Assembly (NCBI RefSeq): GCF_003269065.1
Contig: NZ_QLTA01000051.1
Coordinates: 1-38,647, forward strand
From: Paracidovorax anthurii
Lineage (GTDB): Bacteria > Pseudomonadota > Gammaproteobacteria > Burkholderiales > Burkholderiaceae_C
Length of the DNA: 38,647 nt
Reading direction: 5' to 3'
Positions within the stretch are counted from its first letter, which is position 1. Each line of letters opens with the position of its first letter. The position numbers and the translations under genes are program-made. The notes beneath the pieces were generated by a model. That model saw only the letters and a list, made by a program, of their open reading frames with translations, did no database searches and was not told the DNA's origin. Shown here one piece after another: positions 10,736-19,550 of the stretch.

Positions 10736-12376
10736 TCAATGGAAGAACTTGGCCGCGCTCACCAGGGTCTTGTAGATGCCCCAGGCGAGCGGAATGCCCA
10801 CGGCCGCCCATGCGAACGCCACGAGCGCGGGGCTGGTCGTGCCGCCACCGCCGCTGCCCGAACCAACCTCGGCCGCCGCAGCCTTCTCGTGCGCGAGCTT
10901 CTTCTCGTGCGCCAGTTCCTCGTCGCTCATGAACCATTTGTCCGCGAGCGGACGCACGAGCAGGTTGGCGATGAGGCCGATGACCAGCATGCCCACCAGG
11001 ATGTACATGGTCTGGTTGTAGACCTGCTCGCGCGGGATGCCGAGGCCGAGCTGGTACTCGCGCATGTAGTTCACCACCACCGGGCCCAGGATGCCGGCCG
11101 TGGCCCAGGCCGTGAGCAGGCGGCCATGGATGGCGCCCACGAACTGCGTGCCGAACAGGTCGGCCAGGTAGGCCGGCACCGTGGCGAAGCCGCCGCCGTA
11201 CATCGACAGGATGATGCAGAACGCGCCCACGAACAGCAGCTTGCTGCCGGCGCTGGCCGAGCTGGGAATGCTCGCGTAGAGCAGGCCGCCCAGCACGAAG
11301 AACGCCACGTAGGTCATCTTGCGGCCGAGCTTGTCGGAGAGGCTGGCCCAGAAGAAGCGGCCGCCGATGTTGAAGAGCGAGAGCAGCGCCGTGAAGCCGC
11401 CGGCCACCGCGGCGATGGCCGCGAGCTGGGTCTTGTCGAGTTCGCCGAACTTGGCCGGCACGCCGATCAGCGAGCCGCCGAACACTTCCTGCAGCATGGG
11501 CGAGGCCATGCCGATCACGCCGATGCCCGCGCTCACGTTCATGCACAGCACGATCCACACGAGCCAGAACTGCGGGATGCCCCAGACGCGCTTCACGTGC
11601 ACGTGGCGCTGCGTGATCATCGCGTTGGCGCTGGGCGGCGGCGGCGTCCAGCCTTCCGGCTTCCAGCCCGTGGCGGGCACGCGGTAGCCCAGGGCGCCGG
11701 CCATCATGAACACGAAGTAGATGAGCGCCATGACCACGAAGGTCTGCATCACGCCCACGTCGGTCGGCGTGGAGAAGGTCTTCATCAGGTCCACGGCCAG
11801 CGGCGAGCCGATCATCGCGCCGCCGCCGAAGCCCATGATGGCCATGCCGGTCGCCATGCCGCGCCGGTCGGGAAACCATTTGATGAGGGTGGACACCGGC
11901 GAGATGTAGCCCAGGCCCAGCCCGATGCCGCCGATCACGCCCGAGCCCAGGATCATGAGCCAGAACTGGTGCAGGTAGATGCCCAGGGCCGACAGCAGCA
12001 TGCCGCCGCACCAGCACACCGCGGAGACCACACCGGCCTTGCGCGGGCCGGCGCGCTCCAGCCAGCCGCCCCAGATGGCGGCCGAGCAGCCCAGGAAGAC
12101 GAAGAACAGGGTGTACATCCACCCCAGCGTGGCCACGCGCCAGTCGCAGCCCGAGGCGAACAGCTCGGCGAAAAAGCTCATGTCCTTGGCGCACGCGGCG
12201 CCCGTGCCCGCCGTGCCCAGGGCCTTGGACAGGGGCAGCCAGAAGACCGAGAACCCGTAGGCCATGCCGATGCAGAGATGGATGGCCAGCGCCGCCGGCG
12301 GCACCAGCCACCGATTGAAGCCCGGCCCCGCGATGATGCGCTCCTTGTCCAGAAATCCTGGTTGTGTAACCGCCAT
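10736..12376 (-). CDS. OFA-family MFS transporter (oxalate/formate antiporter type)
   Basis: This 546-residue major facilitator of the oxalate/formate antiporter family starts at the ATG at 12376 behind AAGGAG. Typical OFA features are the opening after NRWLVPPAALAIHLCIGMAY, the early VFWLPLSKALG, the GWMYTLFFVFLGCSAAIWGG helix, and YISPVSTLIKWFPDRRGMAT followed by GFGGGAMIGSPLA. After the twelve expected helices there is a charged stretch (EELAHEKKLAHEK), a Gly/Ser linker and an extra C-terminal helix near residues 515-540. The family exchanges monocarboxylates or dicarboxylates across the inner membrane; the actual substrate cannot be read from sequence. Its place at the head of a minus-strand group with a chemoreceptor and a formate-dehydrogenase-like enzyme makes formate or oxalate the most natural guess. 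Confidence 0.88.
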   Translation of the reverse strand: MAVTQPGFLDKERIIAGPGFNRWLVPPAALAIHLCIGMAYGFSVFWLPLSKALGTAGTGAACAKDMSFFAELFASGCDWRVATLGWMYTLFFVFLGCSAAIWGGWLERAGPRKAGVVSAVCWCGGMLLSALGIYLHQFWLMILGSGVIGGIGLGLGYISPVSTLIKWFPDRRGMATGMAIMGFGGGAMIGSPLAVDLMKTFSTPTDVGVMQTFVVMALIYFVFMMAGALGYRVPATGWKPEGWTPPPPSANAMITQRHVHVKRVWGIPQFWLVWIVLCMNVSAGIGVIGMASPMLQEVFGGSLIGVPAKFGELDKTQLAAIAAVAGGFTALLSLFNIGGRFFWASLSDKLGRKMTYVAFFVLGGLLYASIPSSASAGSKLLFVGAFCIILSMYGGGFATVPAYLADLFGTQFVGAIHGRLLTAWATAGILGPVVVNYMREYQLGLGIPREQVYNQTMYILVGMLVIGLIANLLVRPLADKWFMSDEELAHEKKLAHEKAAAAEVGSGSGGGGTTSPALVAFAWAAVGIPLAWGIYKTLVSAAKFFH

Positions 12377-12417
12377 GCCCGCTCCTTGTTGTATTCGGTA
12401 TCGCTACCCATGAAATG

Positions 12418-12436
12418 CCGGGCCGCACCGGCCCGG
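12418..12436 (-). promoter_or_regulatory. GC hairpin in the leader of the OFA transporter gene
   Basis: CCGGGCCG (12418-12425) and CGGCCCGG (12429-12436) form a perfect 8-bp stem with a 3-base loop. It lies about 42 bases before the transporter start and upstream of its ribosome site. No T-tract follows. It could pause polymerase or shape the leader; this is a structural observation only. Confidence 0.35.
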
Positions 12437-12464
12437 ACATTGCCGAGTGTCAGCGTAGCTGCTG

Positions 12465-12480
12465 ATACACGTCAATACAC
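12465..12480. promoter_or_regulatory. ATACAC direct repeat, candidate operator upstream of the OFA transporter
   Basis: ATACAC occurs at 12465-12470 and again at 12475-12480, exactly one helical turn apart, next to an imperfect dyad (GTGTCAGC at 12448-12455 facing GCTGATACAC at 12461-12470). The patch is AT-richer than its surroundings and lies 90-105 bp upstream of the transporter start. This is a plausible regulator site for the formate group, unproven. Confidence 0.3.
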
Positions 12481-12555
12481 CTGGAATCGTTACGTGATTG
12501 GATTTATCAACCGTGGACAGCGCGCCACGCACCGCCCGGAAACCCGGCCCGAAAG

Positions 12556-12597
12556 GCGAGCCCGCCGCGACCCGGATTACGGCCGCAGCGGGCTCGC
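12556..12597 (-). terminator. Strong hairpin downstream of mrp
   Basis: GCGAGCCCGC (12556-12565) and GCGGGCTCGC (12588-12597) are a perfect 10-bp inverted repeat, starting about 9 bases beyond the mrp stop. On the minus strand the second arm is followed by CTTTC only, so intrinsic termination may be partial. Confidence 0.55.
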
Positions 12598-12606
12598 TCT
12601 ATGCGC

Positions 12607-13698
12607 TCAGGTGTCCTTGCTCACGGAGATCGTGGGGAAGCGGGCCGAGAAGTCGCGGGCCTGCTGCGCCACCTTCACCGCCACGTCGCGCGCGACCTGC
12701 CGGTAGATGCGCGCCACCTCGCCCCCGGGGTCGGCCACCACGGTGGGCGCTCCGCTGTCGGCCTGCAGGCGGATCTGCAAATCCAGCGGCAGGGCCCCCA
12801 GGTAGTCCATGCCGTATTCGGCCGCCATGCGGCGCCCGCCGCCCTCGCCGAAGATGTGCTCCACATGGCCGCACTGGCTGCACACGTGAGCCGCCATGTT
12901 CTCCACGATGCCCAGGATGGGCACGCCCACCTTCTCGAACATCTTGATGCCCTTGCGGGCGTCGAGCAGCGCGATGTCCTGCGGCGTGGTGACGATCAAC
13001 GCGCCGGTGATGGGCACGCGCTGCGAGAGGGTGAGCTGGATGTCGCCCGTGCCCGGGGGCATGTCCACGACGAGGTAGTCCAGGTCCTGCCAGTTCGTCT
13101 GGCGCAGCAGCTGCTCCAGCGCCTGCGTGGCCATGGGGCCGCGCCAGATCATGGCCTGGTCGGACTCCACGAGGAAGCCGATGGACATCACCTGCACGCC
13201 ATGGTTGCGCAGGGGCTCCATGGTCTTGCCGTCGGTGCTCTCGGGCTTGCCCTCGATGCCCAGCATCATCGGCTGGCTGGGGCCGTAGATGTCGGCGTCC
13301 AGCACGCCCACGCGCGCGCCCTCGGCCGCCAGGGCCAGGGCCAGGTTGGCGGCCGTGGTGCTCTTGCCCACGCCGCCCTTGCCCGAGGCGACGGCGATGA
13401 TGTTCTTCACCTGGGGCAGCAACTGCACGCCGCGCTGCACCGCATGCGCCACCACCTTGGTGGCGATGCGCACCGAGACGCTCTCCACGCCCGCCACCGT
13501 GCGCGCCGCGGCCTCCAGTTCGCGGGCCAGCGCCGGCTCCAGGCTGCGGGCGGGGTAGCCCAGCTCCACGCCGAAGGACACGCTGCCGCCTTCGATGCGC
13601 AGGTCCCGCACCGCGCGCGCGGCCACGAAATCCTTGCCGGTGTGCGGATCGCGTACGCTCGCGAGCGCCGCGAGGAGCGCCTGTTCTGTCACTGCCAT
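12607..13698 (-). CDS. apbC: Iron-sulfur cluster carrier Mrp/ApbC
   Basis: This 363-residue Mrp/ApbC/Nbp35-type P-loop protein carries and delivers Fe-S clusters in the cytoplasm. The N-terminal MIP18-like domain (about residues 1-90) precedes a deviant Walker A SGKGGVGKST with Lys107 and Lys112. Then come DADIYGPSQP, MPPGTGD, TTPQDIALLDARKG and a CxxC cluster site in HVCSQCGH (Cys273, Cys276). Length is normal. The ATG at 13698 follows AAGGAGA. It is monocistronic by position: transcribed away from the gene starting at 13867 and closed by a hairpin before the transporter promoter region. Confidence 0.93.
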   Translation of the reverse strand: MAVTEQALLAALASVRDPHTGKDFVAARAVRDLRIEGGSVSFGVELGYPARSLEPALARELEAAARTVAGVESVSVRIATKVVAHAVQRGVQLLPQVKNIIAVASGKGGVGKSTTAANLALALAAEGARVGVLDADIYGPSQPMMLGIEGKPESTDGKTMEPLRNHGVQVMSIGFLVESDQAMIWRGPMATQALEQLLRQTNWQDLDYLVVDMPPGTGDIQLTLSQRVPITGALIVTTPQDIALLDARKGIKMFEKVGVPILGIVENMAAHVCSQCGHVEHIFGEGGGRRMAAEYGMDYLGALPLDLQIRLQADSGAPTVVADPGGEVARIYRQVARDVAVKVAQQARDFSARFPTISVSKDT

Positions 13699-13866
13699 CT
13701 TGGTAAATCTCCTTGGGGGCGGGTAGTCTATTCCCTGATCCGCGTCCCCGAAGTCCGCAGGACAATGCCGGGGCCGGGGCCGTGGATGGCGCATCCGCGC
13801 GGCGGCATGGCTTCGCACCGATTCCCGTTCCCCCCTGTTCCCGCACCGCCCGAAGGACCGTTCCCC

Positions 13867-14481
13867 GTGAAATTGAAGATGGCCCCCAATTCGCTGTTCG
13901 CCGTGCTGCTGCGCTCGCCGTGGTGGGTCAGCTTTCTCGTGGCGGGGGCGATCGCGCTGGTCTGCGGCGCGCTGCTGCCGCCGCACATCGCGCCGTACGC
14001 CGCCGTGGGGGCGGCGCCGATCTTCCTCGTGGGGTGCATGGCCGCGTGGCGGCAGTGGCGGGCCCCCGGCGCCACGCGCCTGCAGGCCGCGCTGGACGAG
14101 GCCGCCCGCCTGCCCTGGCGCAGCCTGGCCGACTGGCTGGAGCGCGCGTGGCAGGCCGAGGGCCAGGCCGTGCAGCGCCTCGCGGGCGGCCCGGCGGACT
14201 TCCGCATCGAGAAGGGCGGCCGCGCCGCGCTGGTCAGCGCCCGCCGCTGCAAGGCCGGCACCCATGGCGTGGAGCCGCTGCGCGAGCTGCACGCCGCGGC
14301 GCAGGCGCAGGAGGGCGCCACGGGCGTCTATGTGGTGCTCCAGGGCTCGGTGAGCGATGCCGCGCGCGACTTCGCGCGCGACCACGGCCTGGCCATCATG
14401 CAGGCGCCCGACCTGGCCGCCCTGCTGCTGAAAGCCCCCGCCGAGGCGCCCGCGCCCGCGGGGCATGCCGCCCGGCGCTGA
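13867..14481 (+). CDS. Membrane-anchored Mrr-like (restriction endonuclease fold) protein
   Basis: The predicted 204-residue product starts at a GTG at 13867, with GAAGGA eight bases upstream; an ATG at 13879 is possible. Two hydrophobic helices (about residues 17-37 and 41-58) anchor it. A soluble domain around 95-190 resembles Mrr/PD-(D/E)XK endonucleases: GGPADFRIEKGGRAALVSAR, then GVEPLRELHAA, VYVVLQG and ARDFARDHGLAIM, DLAALL. In active Mrr enzymes the core strand ends with Gln-x-Lys; here the corresponding place reads VSARRCK, so the catalytic triad looks eroded and a binding rather than cutting role is possible. Nineteen bases after its stop a patatin gene starts, suggesting an operon. 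Function unknown. Confidence 0.7.
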   Translation: MKLKMAPNSLFAVLLRSPWWVSFLVAGAIALVCGALLPPHIAPYAAVGAAPIFLVGCMAAWRQWRAPGATRLQAALDEAARLPWRSLADWLERAWQAEGQAVQRLAGGPADFRIEKGGRAALVSARRCKAGTHGVEPLRELHAAAQAQEGATGVYVVLQGSVSDAARDFARDHGLAIMQAPDLAALLLKAPAEAPAPAGHAARR

Positions 14482-14499
14482 AAAGGAACGCCCACCGCC

Positions 14500-15741
14500 A
14501 TGCCACACCGCACCCCCGCCACGCCGCCGCGCACGGCCGGCCTCGTGCTCACCGGCGGCGGTGCCCGCGCGGCCTACCAGGTGGGCGTGCTGGAGGCCAT
14601 CTCCGACCTGCGCAAGGCCTGCGGCGCGGGCCGCGACCCCAATCCGTTTCCCATCATCACCGGCACCTCGGCGGGCGCCATCAATGCGGCGGCGCTGGCC
14701 TGCGGCGCGGACCATTTCGACCGCGCCGTGCGCCGCATCACCCACGTGTGGCACGACTTCCATGCCCACCAGGTCTACCGCGCCGATTCGCTGAGCGTGA
14801 TGCGCAGCAGCGCGCGCTGGCTCACGCTGCTCTCGCTGGGCTGGGCCGTCGCGCGCTGGCGCCGCGTGCGCCCGCGATCGCTGCTGGACAACGCGCCGCT
14901 GACGGATCTGCTGGAGCAGCTCGTGCCGCTCTCGCGGCTGCCGCGCCTCATCCGGCAGGGGCACCTGCAGGCGCTGGCCGTCACCGCATCGAGCTACAGC
15001 TCGGGCGAGCACCTCACCTTCTTCGAGGCCGACGAAGCGCTGCAGCCCTGGCAGCGGCAGCAGCGCAAGGCCGCGCGCGGGCGCATCACGCACGCGCACC
15101 TGCTCGCGTCCTCGGCGATCCCCTTCGTGTTCCCGGCCACGGCCCTGGAGCTGGGCGGGCGCACGGAGTTCTTCGGCGACGGCTCCATGCGCCAGTCCGC
15201 TCCCATCGCGCCCGCCATCCACCTGGGGGCCGAGCGCGTGCTGGTGGTGGGCGCGGGCCGCATGCACGAGCCCGCCCACGAGGCCGCCGCCGAGCCCCCG
15301 CCCGCATACCCGTCGCTCGCGCAGATCGCCGGGCACGCGCTCTCCAACATCTTCCTGGACGCGCTCGCCGTGGACGTGGAGCGCGCCCAGCGCATCAACC
15401 AGACGCTCTCGCTGATCCCGCCCGAGGCGCGCGCCCTCAGCCCGCTGCGCCCGCTGGAGCTGCTGGTGATCGCGCCCTCGCAGCGGCTGGACGCCGTGGC
15501 CGCGCGCCACGTGGGCGACCTGCCCGCGCCGATCCGCACGCTGCTGGGCGCGCTCGGGGTCACGACCAATGCCCGCGACGTGCGCGGCGCAGCCCTGGCG
15601 AGCTACCTGCTCTTCGAGCCCGGCTACACGCGCGAGCTGATGGCGCTGGGCCGCGCCGACGCGCTCGCGCGCCGCGCCGAGATCTGCCGCTTCTTCGGCT
15701 GGCGCGATGCCGGCCAGCCGCTGCGCGCGCCGGCGGGCTGA
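14500..15741 (+). CDS. Patatin-like phospholipase
   Basis: This 413-residue protein has all patatin hallmarks: an oxyanion-hole loop VLTGGGARAAYQVGVLEA near residue 16, the nucleophile elbow GTSAGA (Ser57), and the Asp of the catalytic dyad in FFGDGSMRQSAP (Asp227). Such Ser-Asp hydrolases cleave acyl chains from membrane or storage lipids. No signal peptide is visible, so it is probably cytoplasmic or peripheral to the inner membrane. The C-terminal region (about 290-400) follows the form common in proteobacterial patatins of this size. A ribosome site AAAAGGAA precedes the ATG. It sits 18 bp behind the membrane-anchored Mrr-like gene, and both probably share a promoter. Confidence 0.88.
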   Translation: MPHRTPATPPRTAGLVLTGGGARAAYQVGVLEAISDLRKACGAGRDPNPFPIITGTSAGAINAAALACGADHFDRAVRRITHVWHDFHAHQVYRADSLSVMRSSARWLTLLSLGWAVARWRRVRPRSLLDNAPLTDLLEQLVPLSRLPRLIRQGHLQALAVTASSYSSGEHLTFFEADEALQPWQRQQRKAARGRITHAHLLASSAIPFVFPATALELGGRTEFFGDGSMRQSAPIAPAIHLGAERVLVVGAGRMHEPAHEAAAEPPPAYPSLAQIAGHALSNIFLDALAVDVERAQRINQTLSLIPPEARALSPLRPLELLVIAPSQRLDAVAARHVGDLPAPIRTLLGALGVTTNARDVRGAALASYLLFEPGYTRELMALGRADALARRAEICRFFGWRDAGQPLRAPAG

Positions 15742-15790
15742 CCCGGGCGCCCCCGAACCGCGCCGGCCCCGGGCGGCGCAGGACTCGCCC

Positions 15791-15804
15791 TAAAATCGCC
15801 GGCT
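15791..15804 (+). promoter_or_regulatory. Promoter-like TAAAAT box upstream of metG
   Basis: TAAAATCGCCGGCT stands 52 bases before the metG start in an otherwise GC-only spacer. The identical 14-mer recurs at 19551-19564 before the DUF3460 gene. TAAAAT is a good sigma-70 -10 match; no clear -35 is visible at either site. Confidence 0.5.
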
Positions 15805-15855
15805 TCGCCCCGCGCCCCCGGCGCGGGCGCACCGCCGCCCCGAAAGACGCACACG

Positions 15856-17937
15856 ATGCCCGCACGCAAGATCTTCGTCACCACCGCCCTGCCCTACGCC
15901 AACGGCAACTTCCACATCGGCCACATCATGGAATACATCCAGGCCGACATCTGGGTGCGGTACCAGCGCATGCAGGGCGCCGAGGTGAACTTCGTGGGTG
16001 CCGACGACACGCACGGCGCGCCGATCATGATCGCGGCCGAGAAGGCCGGCAAGACGCCGCAGCAGTTCGTGGCCGACATCGCCGCCGGCCGCAAGCCCTA
16101 CCTGGAGGGCTTCCACATCCGCTTCGACAACTGGCACAGCACCGACGCGCCCGAGAACCACGAGCTCGCGCGGCAGATCTACCGCGACCTGCAGGCCGCG
16201 GGCCTCATCGAGACGCGCACCATCGAGCAGTTCTTCGACCCCGAGAAGAACATGTTCCTGCCCGACCGCTTCATCAAGGGCGGGTGCCCGCGCTGCCACG
16301 CCAAGGACCAGTACGGCGACAACTGCGAGAACTGCGGCGCCGTGTACGCGCCCACCGACCTGACCGAGCCCTACTCGGCCCTCTCGGGCGCCAAGCCGGT
16401 GCTGAAAAGCTCCGACCATTTCTTCTTCCGGCTCTCCGACCCGCGCTGCGTGGCCTTCCTGCAGGCGTGGACGCAGGACGGCCGGCTGCAGCCCGAGGTG
16501 GCCAACAAGGTCAAGGAATGGTTCTCGGTGCGCACCAACCCCGACGGCACCACCAGCGAGGGCCTGGGCGACTGGGACATCAGCCGCGACGCGCCCTACT
16601 TCGGCATCGAGATCCCCGACGCGCCGGGCAAGTACTTCTACGTGTGGCTCGACGCGCCCGTGGGCTACCTCGCCTCGCTCAAGAACCTGCTGGAAAAGCG
16701 CGGAGAGAGCTACGAGGCCTACCTCGCCGACCCGCGGCTGGAGCAATACCACTTCATCGGCAAGGACATCGTCACCTTCCACACGCTGTTCTGGCCCGCG
16801 ATGCTGAAGTTCAGCGGCCGCAAGACGCCCGACGCGGTCTTCGTGCATGGCTTCCTCACCGTGAACAACGGCGAGAAGATGAGCAAGAGCCGCGGCACCG
16901 GCCTCGACCCGCTCAAGTACCTGGGCCTGGGCATGAACGCCGAGTGGCTGCGCTACTACCTCGCGGCCAAGCTCAACGGCCGCAACGAGGACATCGACTT
17001 CAACGCCGAGGACTTCATGGCGCGGGTCAACAGCGACCTGATCGGCAAGTTCGTGAACATCGCGAGCCGCGCGGCGGGCTTCCTGACCAAGCGCTTCGGC
17101 GGCCGGCTGGGCACGCCGGACGCGGAGGGCGCCGCGCTGCTGGAAGCGCTGCGCGCGCAGGCCGGCGCCATCGCCGAGGCCTACGACAAGCGCGACACGG
17201 CCCGCGCCGTGCGCGAGACCATGCTGCTGGCCGACCGCGTGAACGAATACGTGGACGCGCGCAAGCCCTGGGAGCTCGCCAAACAGGAAGGCCAGGAGGC
17301 CGCGCTGCAGGCCGCCTGCACCACCTGCATCGAGGCCTTCCGCCTGCTCGCGCTCTACCTCAAGCCGGTGCTGCCCGCGCTGGCCTCGCAGGTGGAGGCG
17401 TTCCTGAACGTCGCGCCGCTGGCCTTCTCCGATGCCGCCGCCCTGCTGGGCGAGGGCCACGCGATCGGCGCCTACCAGCACCTGATGCAGCGCGTGGACG
17501 CCAAGCAGCTCGAAGCGCTTTTCGAGCCGCCAGTCGCCGCCGAACCTGCGAAGAATGCTCCTGAAACCATAGCACCGGGCGGCGAGGAGATCGCGCCCGC
17601 CATCACCATCGACGACTTCGCCAGGATCGACCTGCGCATCGCCCAGATCGTGCAGTGCGAGGCCGTGGAGGGCTCCACCAAGCTGCTGCGCCTTACCCTG
17701 GACGTGGGCGAGGGCCGCACGCGCAACGTGTTCTCGGGCATCGCGAGCGCCTACCGGCCCGAGGAGCTCGTGGGCAAGCTCACAGTGATGGTGGCCAACC
17801 TCGCGCCGCGCAAGATGAAGTTCGGCGTCTCCGAGGGCATGGTGCTGGCCGCGAGCCACGGCGACGAGAAGGCGCAGCCCGGCATCTACGTGCTGAACCC
17901 CTGGCCCGGCGCCACGCCGGGCATGCGCGTGCGCTGA
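15856..17937 (+). CDS. metG: Methionyl-tRNA synthetase
   Basis: This 693-residue class I synthetase charges initiator and elongator tRNA-Met. The HIGH motif is HIGH at residues 20-23 ([13 protein letters not shown]) and the KMSKS motif is at 341-345 (GEKMSKSRG). A zinc knuckle uses Cys144, Cys147, Cys157 and Cys160 (CPRCHAK, then NCENCG). After the anticodon-binding helices there is a short low-complexity linker (about 560-580), then a C-terminal tRNA-binding (EMAP/Trbp111-like) domain from about 585 ([16 protein letters not shown]). This is the dimeric long form of the enzyme. The stretch of DNA coding the linker (about 17548-17572) is noticeably AT-richer than the rest. A small lipoprotein gene starts eight bases after the stop. 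Confidence 0.97.
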   Translation: MPARKIFVTTALPYANGNFHIGHIMEYIQADIWVRYQRMQGAEVNFVGADDTHGAPIMIAAEKAGKTPQQFVADIAAGRKPYLEGFHIRFDNWHSTDAPENHELARQIYRDLQAAGLIETRTIEQFFDPEKNMFLPDRFIKGGCPRCHAKDQYGDNCENCGAVYAPTDLTEPYSALSGAKPVLKSSDHFFFRLSDPRCVAFLQAWTQDGRLQPEVANKVKEWFSVRTNPDGTTSEGLGDWDISRDAPYFGIEIPDAPGKYFYVWLDAPVGYLASLKNLLEKRGESYEAYLADPRLEQYHFIGKDIVTFHTLFWPAMLKFSGRKTPDAVFVHGFLTVNNGEKMSKSRGTGLDPLKYLGLGMNAEWLRYYLAAKLNGRNEDIDFNAEDFMARVNSDLIGKFVNIASRAAGFLTKRFGGRLGTPDAEGAALLEALRAQAGAIAEAYDKRDTARAVRETMLLADRVNEYVDARKPWELAKQEGQEAALQAACTTCIEAFRLLALYLKPVLPALASQVEAFLNVAPLAFSDAAALLGEGHAIGAYQHLMQRVDAKQLEALFEPPVAAEPAKNAPETIAPGGEEIAPAITIDDFARIDLRIAQIVQCEAVEGSTKLLRLTLDVGEGRTRNVFSGIASAYRPEELVGKLTVMVANLAPRKMKFGVSEGMVLAASHGDEKAQPGIYVLNPWPGATPGMRVR

Positions 17938-17945
17938 GGCCGGCC

Positions 17946-18221
17946 ATGTTCCGCGCGGCACGCACGCTGTGGGTTGCCTTGGCGGCGGCAGCCGCCATGC
18001 CCTGGCTCGCGGGCTGCACGGTGGTGACCGTGGCCACCACCGCCGTGAGCGTCACCGCGAGCGCCGTGGGCGTGGCGGCGGACGTGGCCGTGGGCACGGC
18101 CAAGGTGGTGGGCAAAGGCGTGGGCATGGCCGCCGACGCCATTGCGGGCGGCGATGCGGACGACGCCAGCGGCATCCGCATCCGCGAGTCCATCCGCCCG
18201 GCCGGTCAGCCGCCCACGTAG
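17946..18221 (+). CDS. Small Ala/Val-rich lipoprotein
   Basis: The 91-residue product has a short signal ending in the lipobox LAGC (Cys24), so it should be lipidated and membrane-anchored in the envelope. The mature part is a run of Val/Thr/Ala/Gly (VVTVATTAVSVTASAVGVAA, then VGTAKVVGKGVGMAADAIAG) with a polar end. It resembles short lipoproteins of unknown function annotated in several proteobacteria. It starts eight bases after metG and its last 16 bases overlap the 3' end of the convergent YitT-type gene. No function can be assigned. Confidence 0.65.
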   Translation: MFRAARTLWVALAAAAAMPWLAGCTVVTVATTAVSVTASAVGVAADVAVGTAKVVGKGVGMAADAIAGGDADDASGIRIRESIRPAGQPPT

Positions 18222-18841
18222 CGCCCCGGCCGGTGGCTGACCCACAAAAACACCCCCATCACCACCGCCGCCAGCACCGAGTACGCCACGCGCTGCGGCG
18301 GCACGATGAAGAGCGCCAGCAGCAGCACCGTGCAGTCGATCGCCAGTTGCGCCTTGCCGGCCCGGATGCCATGGCGGTTCTGCAGATAGAGCGCCACGAC
18401 GGTGGCGCCGCCCAGGCTGGAGCGGTGCCGCGCGAGGAAGAGGCCGCCCGTGCCCAGCAGCAGCCCGCCCAGCACCGCGGCGAAGACCGGGTTCAGGTAG
18501 TCCACGTGCATCACGTGGGGAAACATTTCGGTGAGCACCGACAGCAGCGCCACGCTCAGGAAGGTCTTGACCGTGAACTCGCGCCCCATCCGCGTCCAGG
18601 CGAACCAGTAGAAGGGCAGGTTCACGACGAAGAACAGCTTGCCGAAGGAAACATCCGTCAGGTAGTGCAGCAGGAAGGCCACGCCCGCCGTGCCGCCGAT
18701 GAGCAGGCCCGCCTGCCCCAGCAGCATGAGCGCCATGGCCACGAACAGCGTGCCGGCGAAGAGCGCCTGCGCGTCTTCGTAGCGGCCGTGGCGCAGCGAC
18801 GGCACGGGCACGGGAATGGGGTCGGGAGGCGATTCGGGCAT
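18206..18841 (-). CDS. YitT-family membrane protein
   Basis: The 211-residue integral membrane protein fits the bacterial YitT/DUF161 family. It has five to six helices, with typical segments LLGQAGLLIGGTAGVAFLLH, FFVVNLPFYWFAW, NPVFAAVLGGLLLGTGGLFL and the family-like RHRSSLGGATVVALYLQ. Function is unknown for the family. The start is set at the ATG at 18841 (MPESPPDPIPVPVPSLRHGR); another ATG at 18883 adds 14 residues and cannot be excluded because neither has a strong ribosome site. It converges on, and overlaps by 16 bp, the small lipoprotein gene, and follows the BamE-like gene on the same strand by about 70 bp. Confidence 0.8.
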   Translation of the reverse strand: MPESPPDPIPVPVPSLRHGRYEDAQALFAGTLFVAMALMLLGQAGLLIGGTAGVAFLLHYLTDVSFGKLFFVVNLPFYWFAWTRMGREFTVKTFLSVALLSVLTEMFPHVMHVDYLNPVFAAVLGGLLLGTGGLFLARHRSSLGGATVVALYLQNRHGIRAGKAQLAIDCTVLLLALFIVPPQRVAYSVLAAVVMGVFLWVSHRPGRYVGG

Positions 18842-18912
18842 GGCGCGGCGGGCGGGAGAGCCAAAGGGATGGCAGGCGGGCATGCAATCGGCGGGCCAGC
18901 CCGCACCGCGGA

Positions 18913-19455
18913 TCACTTGCCGTCGCGCTGCTCGAAGGCGCTGCCGCTGCGCAGCACGTGGCCCTGGCCGTCGAAGGTCACGGTGAACACCATGGGCTGG
19001 TTGCCGCCGTCGTTCCAGCGCCAGTCCCAGGCCGTCTCGCCCAGGCGCTCGAAGGCCATCGCCTTCGCGGGCTTGCCCAGGCGCCGGCGCACCTCCTCCA
19101 TGGGCATGCCGGGCACGATCTTCTCGAACTGGTGCGGCGCCAGCACCTGGCGCAGCGCGCTCATGCGGCCATCGGGGCCGATGGTGATCATGTAGTTCTG
19201 GTGGCCGGCGGGCTGGCGGTTGTATTCGAACGTGCGCGCGCCGCCGGGCTCGTCCCACACGCGCTCGGGCTCGCCGAAGCGCGCGCGCGCGTCGGCCTCG
19301 GTGGAGACGCCCTCCTCCAGCTCGCGGATGCGCTGCGGATCGCAGCCCGCGAGCGCCCAGAGGCCGGCGGCGGCCCCGGCGGCCCACAGGAGCCGGCGCC
19401 GGCCGGGTGCCGGCACGGCGGCGGGATCGGTGCGATGGCGGAAGGTCAGCGGCAT
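18913..19455 (-). CDS. BamE/SmpA-OmlA-like outer-membrane lipoprotein
   Basis: The 180-residue lipoprotein has a signal with twin arginine-like basic start and a lipobox LAGC (Cys38). Two BamE-like repeats follow: one about 40-100 (GVSTEADARARFGEPERVWD, then GARTFEYN) and one about 115-175 (KIVPGMPMEEVRRRLGKPAK, then WDWRWND and FTVTFDGQGHV). BamE is an accessory of the beta-barrel assembly machine, but many BamE-fold lipoproteins are paralogues, so the exact role is uncertain. It is divergent from the DUF3460 gene, with 133 bp between them holding a promoter-like box. The ATG at 19455 is chosen because it starts the signal peptide. Confidence 0.75.
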   Translation of the reverse strand: MPLTFRHRTDPAAVPAPGRRRLLWAAGAAAGLWALAGCDPQRIRELEEGVSTEADARARFGEPERVWDEPGGARTFEYNRQPAGHQNYMITIGPDGRMSALRQVLAPHQFEKIVPGMPMEEVRRRLGKPAKAMAFERLGETAWDWRWNDGGNQPMVFTVTFDGQGHVLRSGSAFEQRDGK

Positions 19456-19550
19456 GGAATGGCGGCGCCCTGGGCGCGAAAAGGGTGGCGGTGGGCGGGC
19501 GCGCCGGGACGGCAGCGCCCAAGGCCGCAATGTAGCGCGGGCGCCCCCGG

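Noticed and set aside
10725-12440. Long minus-strand frame continuing upstream of the chemoreceptor
   Set aside because: It is the reverse-frame shadow of the OFA transporter; it is Arg/Gly/His-rich and has no hydrophobic helix, so it does not supply the missing first membrane segment.
12487-12515. Possible FNR/Anr site (TTGAT and ATCA halves) upstream of the formate group
   Set aside because: The spacing between half-sites is wrong for the TTGATnnnnATCAA consensus.
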